The position numbers and the translations under genes are program-made. The notes beneath the pieces are model-generated. The model was not told the origin of the DNA, made no database searches, and saw only the letters and a program-made list of their open reading frames with translations. Below, one piece after another: positions 22,605 through 31,789 of a DNA stretch of 64,000 nucleotides. This stretch comes from Pseudoalteromonas sp. S2755 (GTDB taxonomy: Bacteria; Pseudomonadota; Gammaproteobacteria; Enterobacterales; Alteromonadaceae): NCBI RefSeq assembly GCF_005886535.1, contig NZ_PNDS01000034.1:1-64000 (forward strand), given 5' to 3'. The stretch's first letter is position 1. The number at the start of each line of letters is the position of its first letter.

Positions 22605-23414
22605 ATGGAAACTATTATACTCATCGTTGTACTTTGCGCTTTGCTCGGCTGTGCAGTTGGCTTTTTGGCAGGTCTGCTTGGTATTGGCGGCGGGCTGCTG
22701 ATAGTCCCTATTTTATCTGTCATCTTAACCGAATTTAATGTTATACCCACAGATCAAGTGGTGTTGGTTGCAATTGCGACGTCGCTTGCCTCCATTATCT
22801 TCACTTCGACATCTTCAGCCAAAGCGCATCATAAAAATGACAATGTTCCATGGCACATTGCTCCATGGGTGATGTTAGGTGTGGCAGTCGGCGCGTTGGG
22901 CAGTGGTTTTGCCGCAGTGATGTTGCCTGAAAAACTGGTCAGAATTATTTTTGTGGTTAGTGTTGTCGGTATTGCATTGAAAATGGCGTGGAGCACCAGA
23001 AGACCGCCACAATCAACCAGAGTTATACCGCAAGGACCGATACTTGCAATGCTAACCTCGGTAACGGGAGCACTGTCTGCAATGATTGGTATTGGGGGGG
23101 GAGCATTAATCGTCCCACTATTGACATTTTTCTCTATTGATATGAAAAAAGCGATAGGATGTGCATCTGCCAGTGGTATCGTTATCGCTATTTTTGGCTC
23201 TTTTGGCTATATCGCCTCTGGTAGCCAACATGTAGATATTGAGCATGGCTTTTTAGGCTTTGTCTATTTACCGGCTTTGTTTGGTATAGTAGCAACTTCA
23301 TGGTTTATGGCGCCTATTGGCGCTAAAGCTACGCACCACTTACCAGTCACAACGATTAAGAAAGTGTTTGCGGCGTTACTCATTGTTATCGCTGGCAATA
23401 TGTTAATGAATTAA
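22605..23414 (+). CDS. TauE/SafE family permease
   Basis: A 269-residue membrane protein with about eight hydrophobic helices. It has two copies of the family signature, LGIGGGLLIVPILS near the N-terminus and IGIGGGALIVPLLTFF in the second half, showing the internal duplication of TauE/SafE transporters. Members move sulfite, sulfoacetate or other small anions, but the substrate here cannot be read from the sequence. The ATG at 22605 is used rather than TTG at 22599. It sits between ptsP and lgt with short gaps, the order found in Vibrio and Shewanella relatives. Confidence 0.9.
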   Translation: METIILIVVLCALLGCAVGFLAGLLGIGGGLLIVPILSVILTEFNVIPTDQVVLVAIATSLASIIFTSTSSAKAHHKNDNVPWHIAPWVMLGVAVGALGSGFAAVMLPEKLVRIIFVVSVVGIALKMAWSTRRPPQSTRVIPQGPILAMLTSVTGALSAMIGIGGGALIVPLLTFFSIDMKKAIGCASASGIVIAIFGSFGYIASGSQHVDIEHGFLGFVYLPALFGIVATSWFMAPIGAKATHHLPVTTIKKVFAALLIVIAGNMLMN

Positions 23415-23423
23415 GGAAAGGCT

Positions 23424-24236
23424 ATGGCTTTGCAGTTTCCACAGATAGACCCTGTGATTTTTTCCATCGGACCGTTAAGTGTTCGTTGGTATGGATTAAT
23501 GTATTTAATCGGTTTTATGTTCGCCATGTGGTGGGCAGGGAAAGAAGCAAAAAAACCAAACTCTGGTTGGAATAAAGACCAAGTTGGCGACCTAGTTTTT
23601 TACTGTATGCTCGGTGTGATCTTGGGCGGGCGAATTGGCTATGTGCTGTTTTATCAATTCTCTCACTTTATTGAGAACCCGCTTTATTTGTTTAGGGTAG
23701 ACCAAGGCGGTATGTCTTTCCATGGTGGTGCGTTAGGTGTTATCACGGCGATTATCGTGTATGCGCTTAAAAACAAACGTTCGATTTTATCGGTAGGCGA
23801 CTTTGTCGTTCCTATGGTGCCTGTTGGGCTGTTTGCCGGTCGTATCGGTAACTTCATTAATGGTGAGTTATGGGGTCGTGTAACAGATGTTCCTTGGGCA
23901 TTTATTTTTCCAACGGGTGGACCACAGCCGCGCCATCCATCACAACTTTATGAAGCGTTTTTTGAAGGGTTGGTATTGTTTGTGATGCTGGTATGGTTTA
24001 GGAAAAAACCGCGCCCAGCGGGCAGTGTAGCAGGTCTATTTTTAGCCGGTTACGGTGTCTTCCGCTTCTCAATCGAGTATTTCCGTGAACCAGATGCACA
24101 TATTGGCTTATATGGTGGCCTTATTTCTCAAGGTCAGATCTTATCTCTCCCTATGGTGATCGCAGGCGCTATCCTTATGGTGTGGGCATATAAGCGAGAA
24201 GGTAGCAACCCATCTACCGGGCAAGTTAAAAGTTAA
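23424..24236 (+). CDS. lgt: Prolipoprotein diacylglyceryl transferase Lgt
   Basis: Lgt attaches diacylglycerol to the lipobox Cys of prolipoproteins in the inner membrane, the first step of lipoprotein maturation. The 270 residues have about seven membrane helices, the [12 protein letters not shown]-terminus and the signature [22 protein letters not shown] is also conserved. AAGGAAAGG precedes the ATG. The enzyme is needed for the many lipoproteins in this window (two SPOR-like lipoproteins, three FlgO proteins, FlgP, FlgH). thyA follows 12 bases later, the usual pair. Confidence 0.97.
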   Translation: MALQFPQIDPVIFSIGPLSVRWYGLMYLIGFMFAMWWAGKEAKKPNSGWNKDQVGDLVFYCMLGVILGGRIGYVLFYQFSHFIENPLYLFRVDQGGMSFHGGALGVITAIIVYALKNKRSILSVGDFVVPMVPVGLFAGRIGNFINGELWGRVTDVPWAFIFPTGGPQPRHPSQLYEAFFEGLVLFVMLVWFRKKPRPAGSVAGLFLAGYGVFRFSIEYFREPDAHIGLYGGLISQGQILSLPMVIAGAILMVWAYKREGSNPSTGQVKS

Positions 24237-24248
24237 GAGTAGCGAACA

Positions 24249-25082
24249 ATGAAGCAATATTTAGAACTAATGCGCCATGTGCGTGATAATGGCACAAAAA
24301 AAGAAGATCGCACGGGCACAGGTACAGTGAGTGTTTTTGGATACCAGATGCGTTTCAACTTGCAAGAAGGATTCCCACTTGTAACGACGAAAAAGTGTCA
24401 TCTACGCTCGATTATTCACGAGCTACTTTGGTTCTTGCAAGGCGATACGAACATCAAATACCTAAAGGAAAATGGCGTTAGCATTTGGGATGGCTGGGCA
24501 ACGGATGAAGGGGACTTAGGGCCAGTTTATGGTAGCCAGTGGCGCTCTTGGACAGGGCCAAATGGTGAAGTGGTTGACCAAATCAAAGATGTTGTAGAGC
24601 AAATCAAAACCAATCCAGACTCTCGCCGTTTGATTGTGAGTGCATGGAACCCTGCGCTTCTGCCTGATACTAGCTATTCACCAAAAGAAAACGCAGCGAT
24701 GGGCAAACAAGCGTTACCACCTTGCCACACGTTATTCCAATTTTATGTACTAGATGGCAAGCTTTCTTGCCAGCTTTATCAACGCAGTGCAGATATTTTC
24801 TTAGGTGTGCCCTTTAACATCGCAAGCTATGCACTGTTAACAATGATGATTGCACAAGTTTGCGACTTAGAAGTTGGTGATTTTGTTCACACTTTCGGTG
24901 ATGCTCATCTATATTTAAATCATATGGATCAGGTAGAAGAACAATTAAGCCGTGAACCGTATGCAAAACCAACAATGCGAATTAACCCTGAAGTAAAGGA
25001 TATATTCGACTTTAAGTTTGAGGATTTTGAGTTGGTAGACTATCAATGTCACCCTCATATCAAAGCACCAGTCGCTATTTAG
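24249..25082 (+). CDS. thyA: Thymidylate synthase ThyA
   Basis: ThyA methylates dUMP to dTMP with methylene-tetrahydrofolate. [17 protein letters not shown], the active-site [10 protein letters not shown] with its nucleophilic Cys, and [20 protein letters not shown] are diagnostic. At 277 residues it is about 13 longer than E. coli ThyA. The extra residues lie just before the active-site Cys ([16 protein letters not shown], about residues 138-153) in place of a short loop. Similar insertions are known in other bacterial ThyA proteins, so this is probably neutral. Likely co-transcribed with lgt. Confidence 0.97.
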   Translation: MKQYLELMRHVRDNGTKKEDRTGTGTVSVFGYQMRFNLQEGFPLVTTKKCHLRSIIHELLWFLQGDTNIKYLKENGVSIWDGWATDEGDLGPVYGSQWRSWTGPNGEVVDQIKDVVEQIKTNPDSRRLIVSAWNPALLPDTSYSPKENAAMGKQALPPCHTLFQFYVLDGKLSCQLYQRSADIFLGVPFNIASYALLTMMIAQVCDLEVGDFVHTFGDAHLYLNHMDQVEEQLSREPYAKPTMRINPEVKDIFDFKFEDFELVDYQCHPHIKAPVAI

Positions 25083-25090
25083 GAGTTAAC

Positions 25091-25975
25091 ATGAAAGCTG
25101 TTATTCCAGTTGCAGGGTTGGGTACGAGAATGTTACCCGCCACTAAAGCTATACCAAAAGAAATGCTACCGATTGTCGATAAACCGCTTATTCAATATGT
25201 AGTCGATGAGGCTGCTGCGGCTGGAATTAGAGAAATAGTTTTAGTTACACATTCAAGTAAAAATTCGATTGAAAATCACTTCGATAAGAGCTTTGAGTTA
25301 GAGGCAACCCTTGAGCAGAGGGTCAAACGACAGTTACTAGGAGAAGTACAATCTATTTGCCCCAAAAATACGACTATTATTCAAGTTCGCCAAGGGGAGG
25401 CTAGGGGACTTGGACATGCAATCAATTGTGCCGCTCCAGTGATCGGAGATGAGCCGTTTGTTGTGATGCTACCTGATGTGTTGATTGATGCCGCTGCCAG
25501 TGACCTACGAACAGAAAACTTAGCTCAGATGATAGAGCGCTTCGAACAGGATGGCTTTAGTCAAGTTATGGTAGAGCCCGTACCAGAACACTTGACCTCT
25601 CAATTTGGAGTAGTTGATCTACATGGTGAAACACTTCCCCCTGGCGCATCCAAGTCAATGTATAGCATGGTTGAAAAGCCTCCTGAGGGCGCAGCTCCCT
25701 CTAATCTGGCTATTGTGGGACGCTATGTGTTAAGTAAGTCAATATGGCCGATGCTGGCAAAAACGCCAGAGGGAGCAGGTGGTGAGATCCAATTAACAGA
25801 CGCTATCGCAATGATGATGGAGTCAGAAGAGGTACAGGCGTACGCTTTATGTGGAAAAAGTCATGACTGCGGAAGCAAAATCGGCTATTTAAAAGCCATA
25901 GTTGAGCATGCGATGCGAAGAGAGGAGTATTCAACTGAGCTTGCTTCTCTTATTGGTTCGATTGCTAAAAGGTAA
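25091..25975 (+). CDS. galU: UTP-glucose-1-phosphate uridylyltransferase GalU
   Basis: GalU makes UDP-glucose, the precursor of glycans and lipopolysaccharide sugars. The N-terminal nucleotide-binding motif [19 protein letters not shown] is diagnostic, followed by [19 protein letters not shown] and [12 protein letters not shown]. The ATG at 25091 follows AGGAGT and gives 294 residues (E. coli GalU 302); a longer frame reaching back into thyA is discarded. It lies 8 bases after thyA, so it is likely read with that operon. Its codon usage is ordinary for the window. GalU could supply the surface-sugar functions at the right-hand end, but that is only inferred. Confidence 0.94.
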   Translation: MKAVIPVAGLGTRMLPATKAIPKEMLPIVDKPLIQYVVDEAAAAGIREIVLVTHSSKNSIENHFDKSFELEATLEQRVKRQLLGEVQSICPKNTTIIQVRQGEARGLGHAINCAAPVIGDEPFVVMLPDVLIDAAASDLRTENLAQMIERFEQDGFSQVMVEPVPEHLTSQFGVVDLHGETLPPGASKSMYSMVEKPPEGAAPSNLAIVGRYVLSKSIWPMLAKTPEGAGGEIQLTDAIAMMMESEEVQAYALCGKSHDCGSKIGYLKAIVEHAMRREEYSTELASLIGSIAKR

Positions 25976-26003
25976 TTACATAAAGTTAAATGTACCGATA
26001 TTT

Positions 26004-26031
26004 GCGGTAAAAGCATTTGGTTATTTACCGC
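26004..26031. other. Inverted repeat between galU and the lipoprotein gene
   Basis: GCGGTAAA at 26004-26011 and TTTACCGC at 26024-26031 form an 8-base stem with a 12-base loop. There is no T-run of terminator type. It may be an operator or a weak terminator at the boundary between housekeeping and accessory DNA. Confidence 0.4.
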
Positions 26032-26076
26032 GATTTATGTACCATATCAGAAAATGGATTTTTGTTATAACTTATT

Positions 26077-26586
26077 GTGGATATTCGGTTTTTTAAATTT
26101 TTACTCTTCGGCTCTTTAATCGCCTTAGGTGGCTGTAGTCTTTCATCTAAAGAGCCTTCGCCGTTAAGTGAGCAGCAGCTCAAAAGTATTGAGCGATTGA
26201 GCTCGTTAGAGCAGGATCTCACAAACTTGCTGACTTTGTTAGAGTCTCAAGCAAGCGTCGATAATATCCGAGCAACATCGAATACTGACGTAGAGGTTAA
26301 GCGTTATTCAGCGAGTAAACAAAAGGCGAAGCAAACGACTGGAATTCAACTCAAGTTATTTCCCCTATCTATCAATTCCATGCCTCAAGTTGAGCAGCAT
26401 CAAGCGCTATTAGCGGCAGTAAAGCGAAAGTTTCCTAGTATATTTTCTGAGGCAGAATTGCAAATTCAAGCGTTTGAAATGCGAGATTGGGCAACAGTTT
26501 CAGGATTAAGATCAACTCAAGAAGCAAAAGTCTACTGTAGACTGTTTTCTATCCAAAGCATTGATTGTAGGAGATTAATGTTTTAA
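26077..26586 (+). CDS. Coiled-coil lipoprotein with SPOR-like tail, left flank of fibre locus
   Basis: The 169-residue product has a lipoprotein signal peptide with lipobox LGGC (Cys20). A heptad-rich helix (about residues 30-62, LSEQQLKSIERLSSLEQDLTN) and a C-terminal domain follow. That domain resembles the clear SPOR domain of the lipoprotein at 31776-32381: GIQL at its start, then QALLAAVKRKFP, and a Cys pair at 154 and 164 with nine residues between. SPOR domains bind peptidoglycan glycans, so this may be an outer-membrane lipoprotein contacting the cell wall. The start is GTG at 26077 with no clear ribosome-binding site. I do not know a named homologue. Position suggests it belongs to the downstream chaperone-usher-like operon. 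Confidence 0.65.
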   Translation: MDIRFFKFLLFGSLIALGGCSLSSKEPSPLSEQQLKSIERLSSLEQDLTNLLTLLESQASVDNIRATSNTDVEVKRYSASKQKAKQTTGIQLKLFPLSINSMPQVEQHQALLAAVKRKFPSIFSEAELQIQAFEMRDWATVSGLRSTQEAKVYCRLFSIQSIDCRRLMF

Positions 26587-26683
26587 TTTCACTAAAGTTT
26601 TCCCATTTGGGAACGATAAACAGTAAGTCACCAAAAAACGGTATTGCGGTGATGATAAAAATGACCTCTAAAGGAATTTAAAG

Positions 26684-27265
26684 ATGAAAACACTGATTAA
26701 ATCTGCGCTTATTGCAAGCTCTATTTCCGCTGCTTTACTTACTTCTTCAGCAATTGCTAAGGATACTGCTCGTCTTGAAGTTAAAGTAGAAGTTAAAAAC
26801 TTATTTTCAGCTGAAGCCGGTGATCCGCTTGATTTCGGTATCATTCGAGTGCAGGGCGATGCAGCGGATGTCGCTACTATAAAGATTGAGGCGGATCCAA
26901 CATTGACCGATCCTGAAATCAAGAATACTGGTGATGCAATAATAAACCTTATTAGTACCGGTGGAGCTGGCTCTATCAATATCACCGATGCCGCGCCAAA
27001 TACTGAGTTAACGATTACGGTTCCGGCCGCAACTACGGTTGATAGCGTAGGTAATGCCTCTTTTGATTTAAAGGATTTTGAGTTTTATGTGGTGAGCGGT
27101 GCTCAGCCTAACAGTGAAGTGACAAACAACAAGTTCAGGGTCGATGCAAATGGTGCCGCAACGCTTTCAGTTGGTGCGACATTAAGTACTAAAGCTCTTT
27201 CTGGAACAGATACGTATGGCGGTGGTGTATACACCAGTAAAGTTGATATCGAAATCGCTTACTAA
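26684..27265 (+). CDS. DUF4402-like pilin/fibre subunit 1
   Basis: A 193-residue secreted protein with a signal peptide (cleavage after SAIA near residue 25). The mature part is all-beta in character, starting ARLEVKVEVKN, with LDFGIIRVQGD and ending YTSKVDIEIAY. This pattern of a Phe-Gly strand early and a final alternating strand is that of DUF4402 proteins, which are found as putative subunits beside periplasmic chaperones. The mature protein has no Cys. A good ribosome-binding site (AAAGGAA) precedes the ATG. It is the likely major subunit of the locus, by analogy with chaperone-usher operons where the major subunit gene comes first. Confidence 0.7.
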   Translation: MKTLIKSALIASSISAALLTSSAIAKDTARLEVKVEVKNLFSAEAGDPLDFGIIRVQGDAADVATIKIEADPTLTDPEIKNTGDAIINLISTGGAGSINITDAAPNTELTITVPAATTVDSVGNASFDLKDFEFYVVSGAQPNSEVTNNKFRVDANGAATLSVGATLSTKALSGTDTYGGGVYTSKVDIEIAY

Positions 27266-27268
27266 AAC

Positions 27269-27727
27269 ATGTGGCGTTACATGGTACTGGCATTGCTTTT
27301 TGCCAGTCACTTGGCCAAAGCTCAAGATATATCGGTCGTTAGGAAATTGAGCTTTGGCACTATTGCGATTATTGATCAAAATAGCGTAGGCACAGTGACG
27401 ATAGAACCTAATGTTAGGCCACAAACCTCAAGCAATATTCTATTCGTAGAGTTTGGTCATGCGGCAGAAATCCTCTTGACCGATTTTCCTCGTAATCGCC
27501 AAATTAGCGTCCAATCTACCGTTTACAATGACTGGTTTGGCTATTGGAATCTTGGTGCATCCGATACCTTCCAATTGACTGAGCTGTATCACGAGAAGGC
27601 TATTTACACCGATAGTGTCGGGTCTGGTCAGTTTAAGGTCGGTGGTCAATTGCGCTTTGCTGGCAACGGTAAATCGCTATCGGATGGGGTGCAAACCTTG
27701 AACGTTGAAATAATTCTGTCTTACTAG
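27269..27727 (+). CDS. DUF4402-like fibre subunit 2 (minor subunit or tip candidate)
   Basis: A 152-residue exported protein with signal peptide MWRYMVLALLFASHLAKA. Its mature part has RKLSFGTIAIID early and GGQLRFAG ... LNVEIILSY at the end, the same strand layout as the upstream subunit and DUF4402 proteins. It starts 3 bases after the stop of subunit 1 with no obvious ribosome-binding site, so translation is probably coupled. The stop codon TAG overlaps the first base of the MITE-like element that follows, so the insertion may have defined the present C-terminus. The role as minor subunit or adhesin is inferred from order only. Confidence 0.65.
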   Translation: MWRYMVLALLFASHLAKAQDISVVRKLSFGTIAIIDQNSVGTVTIEPNVRPQTSSNILFVEFGHAAEILLTDFPRNRQISVQSTVYNDWFGYWNLGASDTFQLTELYHEKAIYTDSVGSGQFKVGGQLRFAGNGKSLSDGVQTLNVEIILSY

Positions 27728-28039
27728 GGTCTGTTGACCTTTGCTGTTTGATTTTTGTTGCCCTGAGTGGGTTTTGGTCGCGGCGCTCGACTTGCCGCCT
27801 AGTAATCTAAGCAAAAGTTGAGCAACAATGAACAAAGTGCACTCAGGGAACCCAAAGGGCAGTGCTTGATTGGTATTTCTTCTGCGTTGCCCCACAAGGA
27901 ATGTGGGGTAAGGTGACTTTGCAGGAGCACAAAGTCTTTATCACCTGACTCACATAGAATAACTATGCTCCGCAGGCTCTGCCTTGCATAAATGGCAATT
28001 AAACTGCTGCAAAAACAAACTTGAAAGATAAACAGGCCC
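27727..28039. mobile_element. MITE-like non-coding element between subunit and chaperone genes
   Basis: The ends are imperfect terminal inverted repeats: the left GGGTCTGTTGACCTTTG... and the reverse complement of the right end GGGCCTGTTTATCTTTC... agree at 17 of 23 positions counted by eye. GGGTCTGTT-type ends are known from IS families such as IS5. Inside are nested hairpins: CCCTGAGTG with CACTCAGGG, GCGGC with GCCGC, CCCCACA with TGTGGGG, and CATAG with CTATG. There is no transposase or credible reading frame. No clear target duplication was seen. It begins in the upstream stop codon and ends 6 bases before the chaperone ATG. It fills the whole 318-base gap. Confidence 0.6.
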
Positions 28040-28045
28040 AACATT

Positions 28046-28828
28046 ATGAATAAATTAATATTAACGCTGCTTTTGTTTTGTTGCTGTAAAGTAAGCGCCA
28101 ATCTGATGATCACCCCAACACGAGTTGCTTTCGAAGAGCGTCAGAGAATTGAGAGGGTTACAATCATTAATAATGGTGATGTGACCAAATCTTATCGACT
28201 TGAATTTCAAGAGAAGCTAGCACTTAAAGAAGGTGGTTATGCCAACTTTGCCGAGCAAAAAATGAACCCTATGGCTGCAAGCCATTTCATCCGTATTTCA
28301 CCTAGGCAAGTAACACTGGGGCCAGGTGAGCGTCAGGTAATAAAGCTGGCTGTGCGCAGAAAGGCGAATATGGAACAAGGAGAGTATCGCTCACATTTGC
28401 TCTTTAGGGAGCTGCCGAATAATAAAGGCAAGCTGCAAGAAGGTATCAATATTGACGTGCTGATGAGCTATAGCATTCCGGTGATGCTGCGGGTTGGCGA
28501 TGCGAACCCGCAAATACAGCTTGATGATGTCATTGTAAGCAACGCAAAAAATGGTCGTCAGGCAATTACGGTACTACTTAATCGAACTGGGAAATATAGT
28601 AGCTTTGGCGAATTATCCGCTTATTGGCGGGGGGAAAATGACGTTAAACCAGTGCGGATCGGAGTATTAAATAAGTTTGCCGTATATCCAGAGCTTAATC
28701 AAAGAAGTGTAGAATTCTCGATAGACCCTGCAATCAAACTCGGGCCATCAGGCACGGTCTTAATCAAGTATGTGGGTGATGATGAGTACACTGACCGCAC
28801 CTTTGTAGATGATTCGGTATCTTTGTAG
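28046..28828 (+). CDS. PapD-like periplasmic fimbrial chaperone
   Basis: The 260-residue protein has a signal peptide (MNKLILTLLLFCCCKVSA) and an N-terminal Ig-like domain: LMITPTRVAFEERQRIERVTIINNGDVTKSYRLEF, then IRISPRQVTLGPGERQVIKLAVRR and YRSHLLFREL. These are the strand patterns of PapD-type chaperones, which cap subunits in the periplasm and deliver them to an usher. The second domain is more divergent. It has no clear ribosome-binding site because the MITE-like element ends just upstream. It is followed after 18 bases by the usher-like gene. Its substrates are presumably the two DUF4402-like proteins. Confidence 0.85.
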   Translation: MNKLILTLLLFCCCKVSANLMITPTRVAFEERQRIERVTIINNGDVTKSYRLEFQEKLALKEGGYANFAEQKMNPMAASHFIRISPRQVTLGPGERQVIKLAVRRKANMEQGEYRSHLLFRELPNNKGKLQEGINIDVLMSYSIPVMLRVGDANPQIQLDDVIVSNAKNGRQAITVLLNRTGKYSSFGELSAYWRGENDVKPVRIGVLNKFAVYPELNQRSVEFSIDPAIKLGPSGTVLIKYVGDDEYTDRTFVDDSVSL

Positions 28829-28846
28829 TTTAGGTAAGCGAACGTA

Positions 28847-31789
28847 ATGAGAGCCCCCGCTATTTGGCGCACGTTACTAATAGGCATACTATGCTATCAA
28901 CCTGCTATGGCATCGCAGGTTGATACTTTGCAACAGCTATTAGAACGGGTTGAACGAGTGAAAGCAAAACTTGCGATACAGCAAAGTGAGCGGGTGATCT
29001 CTCGGGTTGATGTTGGTACGGAACTGTTTTTATCCGCCTATAAAGGAAATTTATATTTAGGTGAAGTGATCGCGGTGGCGTCGGAACAAGGCGTCAATGT
29101 GGAACTCTTGAGCTTGTTTTCGGCTTTGGGGTTTGTGGTATCAGAAGATGTATCAGGAACTTTTGATGGCTGGTTCTTCACTCCTGAAAACACCTTTAGT
29201 CTTAATGCCAAAGCGCATTTAGTTGAGAGCAAAGGGCAGCGAACGCAATTGAGCAATAAGGAAGTTCAGGTTATCAATGGTGAGGTATTTATCGCCGATT
29301 ATATCGTTGCGACCTTATTCGATGTGAGCCTGTTTACAGATATACAGGATTTATCTCTTACGGTTAAAAGTAGGCAAATTCTGCCAATAGAAGCACAGCA
29401 ACAGCGATTAGGAAGAGAGGTTGTCAGTTTTGACCGCAATGCCAGCGCAACATTACCGTGGCGACCAAGTCCTTATCAAAGCATCGGTAAACCAGTGCTG
29501 GATGCTCAGATAAATACGCAGCTGACTGAAGACATTAGTCAGATGTCTTATTCCCTTATTGGTTCGCAAGACATCGCCTATTGGCAAGCTCAGTATTTTA
29601 TTGCTGGTAGAGAGGGTGATGTGATTAATCGCTCACGATTATCCCTCAACCGTGCTTCTAAAAAGGCCGATGTTTTACCGTTTGGGAATTTTACCAAGGT
29701 ATCGCTCGGTGATGTCCAGAATGTTCAAGTTGGAGTTGATGCGCTAAATGAAGAAGGGCGAGGAGTGAACTTCAGTAACGCGCCGTTAGATAGGCGTACG
29801 AACCGTCAGCGTATTGTCATCTCAGGTCCAGTTCAGGTAGGGTGGGACGTAGAGCTTTATCGAAATGGATTGCTAATAGGGCAAGAAAATAATGTTCAAT
29901 CTGGGCGCTATGAGTTTGAAAATATTGATTTACTATTTGGTGAAAATACCTTTGAACTGGTGATGTATGGAGGGCAAGGTCAAGTATCAAAAGAAGTGCA
30001 GACCTATTATGTTGAACAGAGCACCACAAACGAAGGCGAAGGCTTTTTTGCCGTATCAATTACTGAGACGGGCAAAAGTATACTGGGCGACAAGACTGCA
30101 GCATCAGGGAAGTCAAGCTGGCAAGTAAATGGTCGATTTGACTACGGTCTTACTAAAAATTTTGCGGTGTATGCAGGTTTGCAGCATCGTCAAGGTGTGA
30201 AAAATAGCGCCTCAGAACAGTACTTTTCTACAGGGTTTAACACCAATATTAATAAACGACTATTACTGGATGTTGACTATAGTAAGAGCGAAACGAACCA
30301 ACATCTCTCTGCAAATACTCGAACCCGTCTATTTGGCCAGCAGGTAGGCGCTAAAGTTGAGCTAAAGGAAGATTTAGAACGGGATGAAAATGCGACCGAG
30401 ATAAAATTAACGGCGGCGGGAGATTGGTCTCTTTTTGATGCCGCTAAGATTTACTATCGTGCTGAATACTTTCAGCTTAATAGAGATAATATAGATACCA
30501 CCGAGCAAGCGTCGCTACTGTTTAGTACGGGTAATTATTGGGGCACTTTCAGTAACCAATTTGTGTGGCAAGAGCAGACAAATCAAGCTAGTAATGTGAG
30601 CAGCTACTTGCGCTGGCAGCGAAGGATTTTTGGGATATATAGTCGTTTTACTACTTGGTATGACATAAAACCTTCTAATGAAGTTACAGCCGCAGAGCTA
30701 GAGTTGAGCCAAGAGCTAAGTCCTGAGCTTGATCTTGGCATTACCTTATACAAAGACTTTGCTGCGGAATACTATAAAACCGAACTTGGATTGAGCTGGA
30801 ACCATGATAAATTTCGGTTGTTAACAGACTTGCAATACGATAACGATGATAACTGGCAACTAGGCCTTTCTGGACAAGTAAGTATTGGAGCAGGCGAAAC
30901 CGTAGATCAGGTTTTTTTAACTGGCAAACGCTTGTCGCAGTTTGGCTCTTTGATGGTTCGTGCTTTTGTCGACCAAAATAATAACGGCTATCTTGACGAC
31001 GGGGAGTTACCGCTGAAGGGGGTAACTATAAAAGCGTTACAAAACTTTGCACAAGGTAAAACTGACGACGACGGTGTCGCTCTATTACCCGCAATGGTTA
31101 ATTACAAACGAACAGATATTATTGTTGACAAAGAAACGATCCCCGAACCCTTTTTAATTCCCGCTAACGATGGCTTTTCATTCACTCCAAGACCCGGTCA
31201 TATTGAATATGTTGAAATACCATTTGTAAACTCGTCGGAAGTTGAAGGTATTGTTGAAATCAACGAGGGGACAGAGCGCCGACCTGCAGGGTTCACCACC
31301 GTGAGTTTACTTGATGAAATGGGTAACGAAGTCGCGCGCACTCAGACAGCATATGACGGCTACTATGTATTTACTAGTTTGAAGCCTGGGACTTACCGTA
31401 CAGCGATAAGTGATGCGAAAAGGCTCGCGGTAGCCAGTACTCAACAGATAGAAGTGGAGTTAAGTGCAGAGGGAGACTTGCTGCTTGATGTAAATCACGA
31501 ATTACAACGACAGCGCGCAACCACGCAAGAGTTTGCTGTAGTTGGACGCTTCAAGACATTAACGATATTAAAAGTGTATGCGGCGATTTTGGCTAAGCGT
31601 TATCCCGCGTTATTAAGCGGTGGTTTTGGGTATGCGCAAAAAGAAGGCGACGCCACTTATTTACTTATATTAAAAGATGACGCCATACAAAAAGCGGCAA
31701 ATATTTGCCAAAATCTACTTCCCTTCAAAGTTTCTTGCACAGTGGAAGTCTTAACTATTTATGAAAGAGAAAACAATGCAATCAATTAA
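28847..31789 (+). CDS. Usher-like outer-membrane protein with SPOR-like C-terminus
   Basis: The 980 residues begin with a signal peptide (cleavage near PAMA) and a short heptad helix (VDTLQQLLERVERVKAKL). An N-terminal domain (about 45-200) and an E-set/usher-like segment (about 310-390) containing GWDVELYRNG and GRYEFENIDLLFGEN follow. A long region of amphipathic strands (about 400-700) is consistent with a beta-barrel. Then come two carboxypeptidase-regulatory or CNA-B-like domains: one near 705-760 with DQNNNGYLDDGELPLKG, one near 795-880 with TAYDGYYVFTSLKPGTYR. The tail (about 900-980) resembles the SPOR-like ends of the flanking lipoproteins, including Cys954-X9-Cys964. It overlaps the next gene by 14 bases. 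It presumably secretes and anchors the subunits. Confidence 0.72.
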   Translation: MRAPAIWRTLLIGILCYQPAMASQVDTLQQLLERVERVKAKLAIQQSERVISRVDVGTELFLSAYKGNLYLGEVIAVASEQGVNVELLSLFSALGFVVSEDVSGTFDGWFFTPENTFSLNAKAHLVESKGQRTQLSNKEVQVINGEVFIADYIVATLFDVSLFTDIQDLSLTVKSRQILPIEAQQQRLGREVVSFDRNASATLPWRPSPYQSIGKPVLDAQINTQLTEDISQMSYSLIGSQDIAYWQAQYFIAGREGDVINRSRLSLNRASKKADVLPFGNFTKVSLGDVQNVQVGVDALNEEGRGVNFSNAPLDRRTNRQRIVISGPVQVGWDVELYRNGLLIGQENNVQSGRYEFENIDLLFGENTFELVMYGGQGQVSKEVQTYYVEQSTTNEGEGFFAVSITETGKSILGDKTAASGKSSWQVNGRFDYGLTKNFAVYAGLQHRQGVKNSASEQYFSTGFNTNINKRLLLDVDYSKSETNQHLSANTRTRLFGQQVGAKVELKEDLERDENATEIKLTAAGDWSLFDAAKIYYRAEYFQLNRDNIDTTEQASLLFSTGNYWGTFSNQFVWQEQTNQASNVSSYLRWQRRIFGIYSRFTTWYDIKPSNEVTAAELELSQELSPELDLGITLYKDFAAEYYKTELGLSWNHDKFRLLTDLQYDNDDNWQLGLSGQVSIGAGETVDQVFLTGKRLSQFGSLMVRAFVDQNNNGYLDDGELPLKGVTIKALQNFAQGKTDDDGVALLPAMVNYKRTDIIVDKETIPEPFLIPANDGFSFTPRPGHIEYVEIPFVNSSEVEGIVEINEGTERRPAGFTTVSLLDEMGNEVARTQTAYDGYYVFTSLKPGTYRTAISDAKRLAVASTQQIEVELSAEGDLLLDVNHELQRQRATTQEFAVVGRFKTLTILKVYAAILAKRYPALLSGGFGYAQKEGDATYLLILKDDAIQKAANICQNLLPFKVSCTVEVLTIYERENNAIN

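Noticed and set aside
25902-26096. Open frame of 64 codons spanning the galU end and the gap
   Set aside because: Out of frame with galU, no start signal, and overlaps the inverted repeat at 26004-26031.
27799-28113. Minus-strand open frame of 104 codons over the MITE-like element
   Set aside because: Covers hairpin-rich repeat sequence and part of the chaperone gene; no ribosome-binding site or protein family features.
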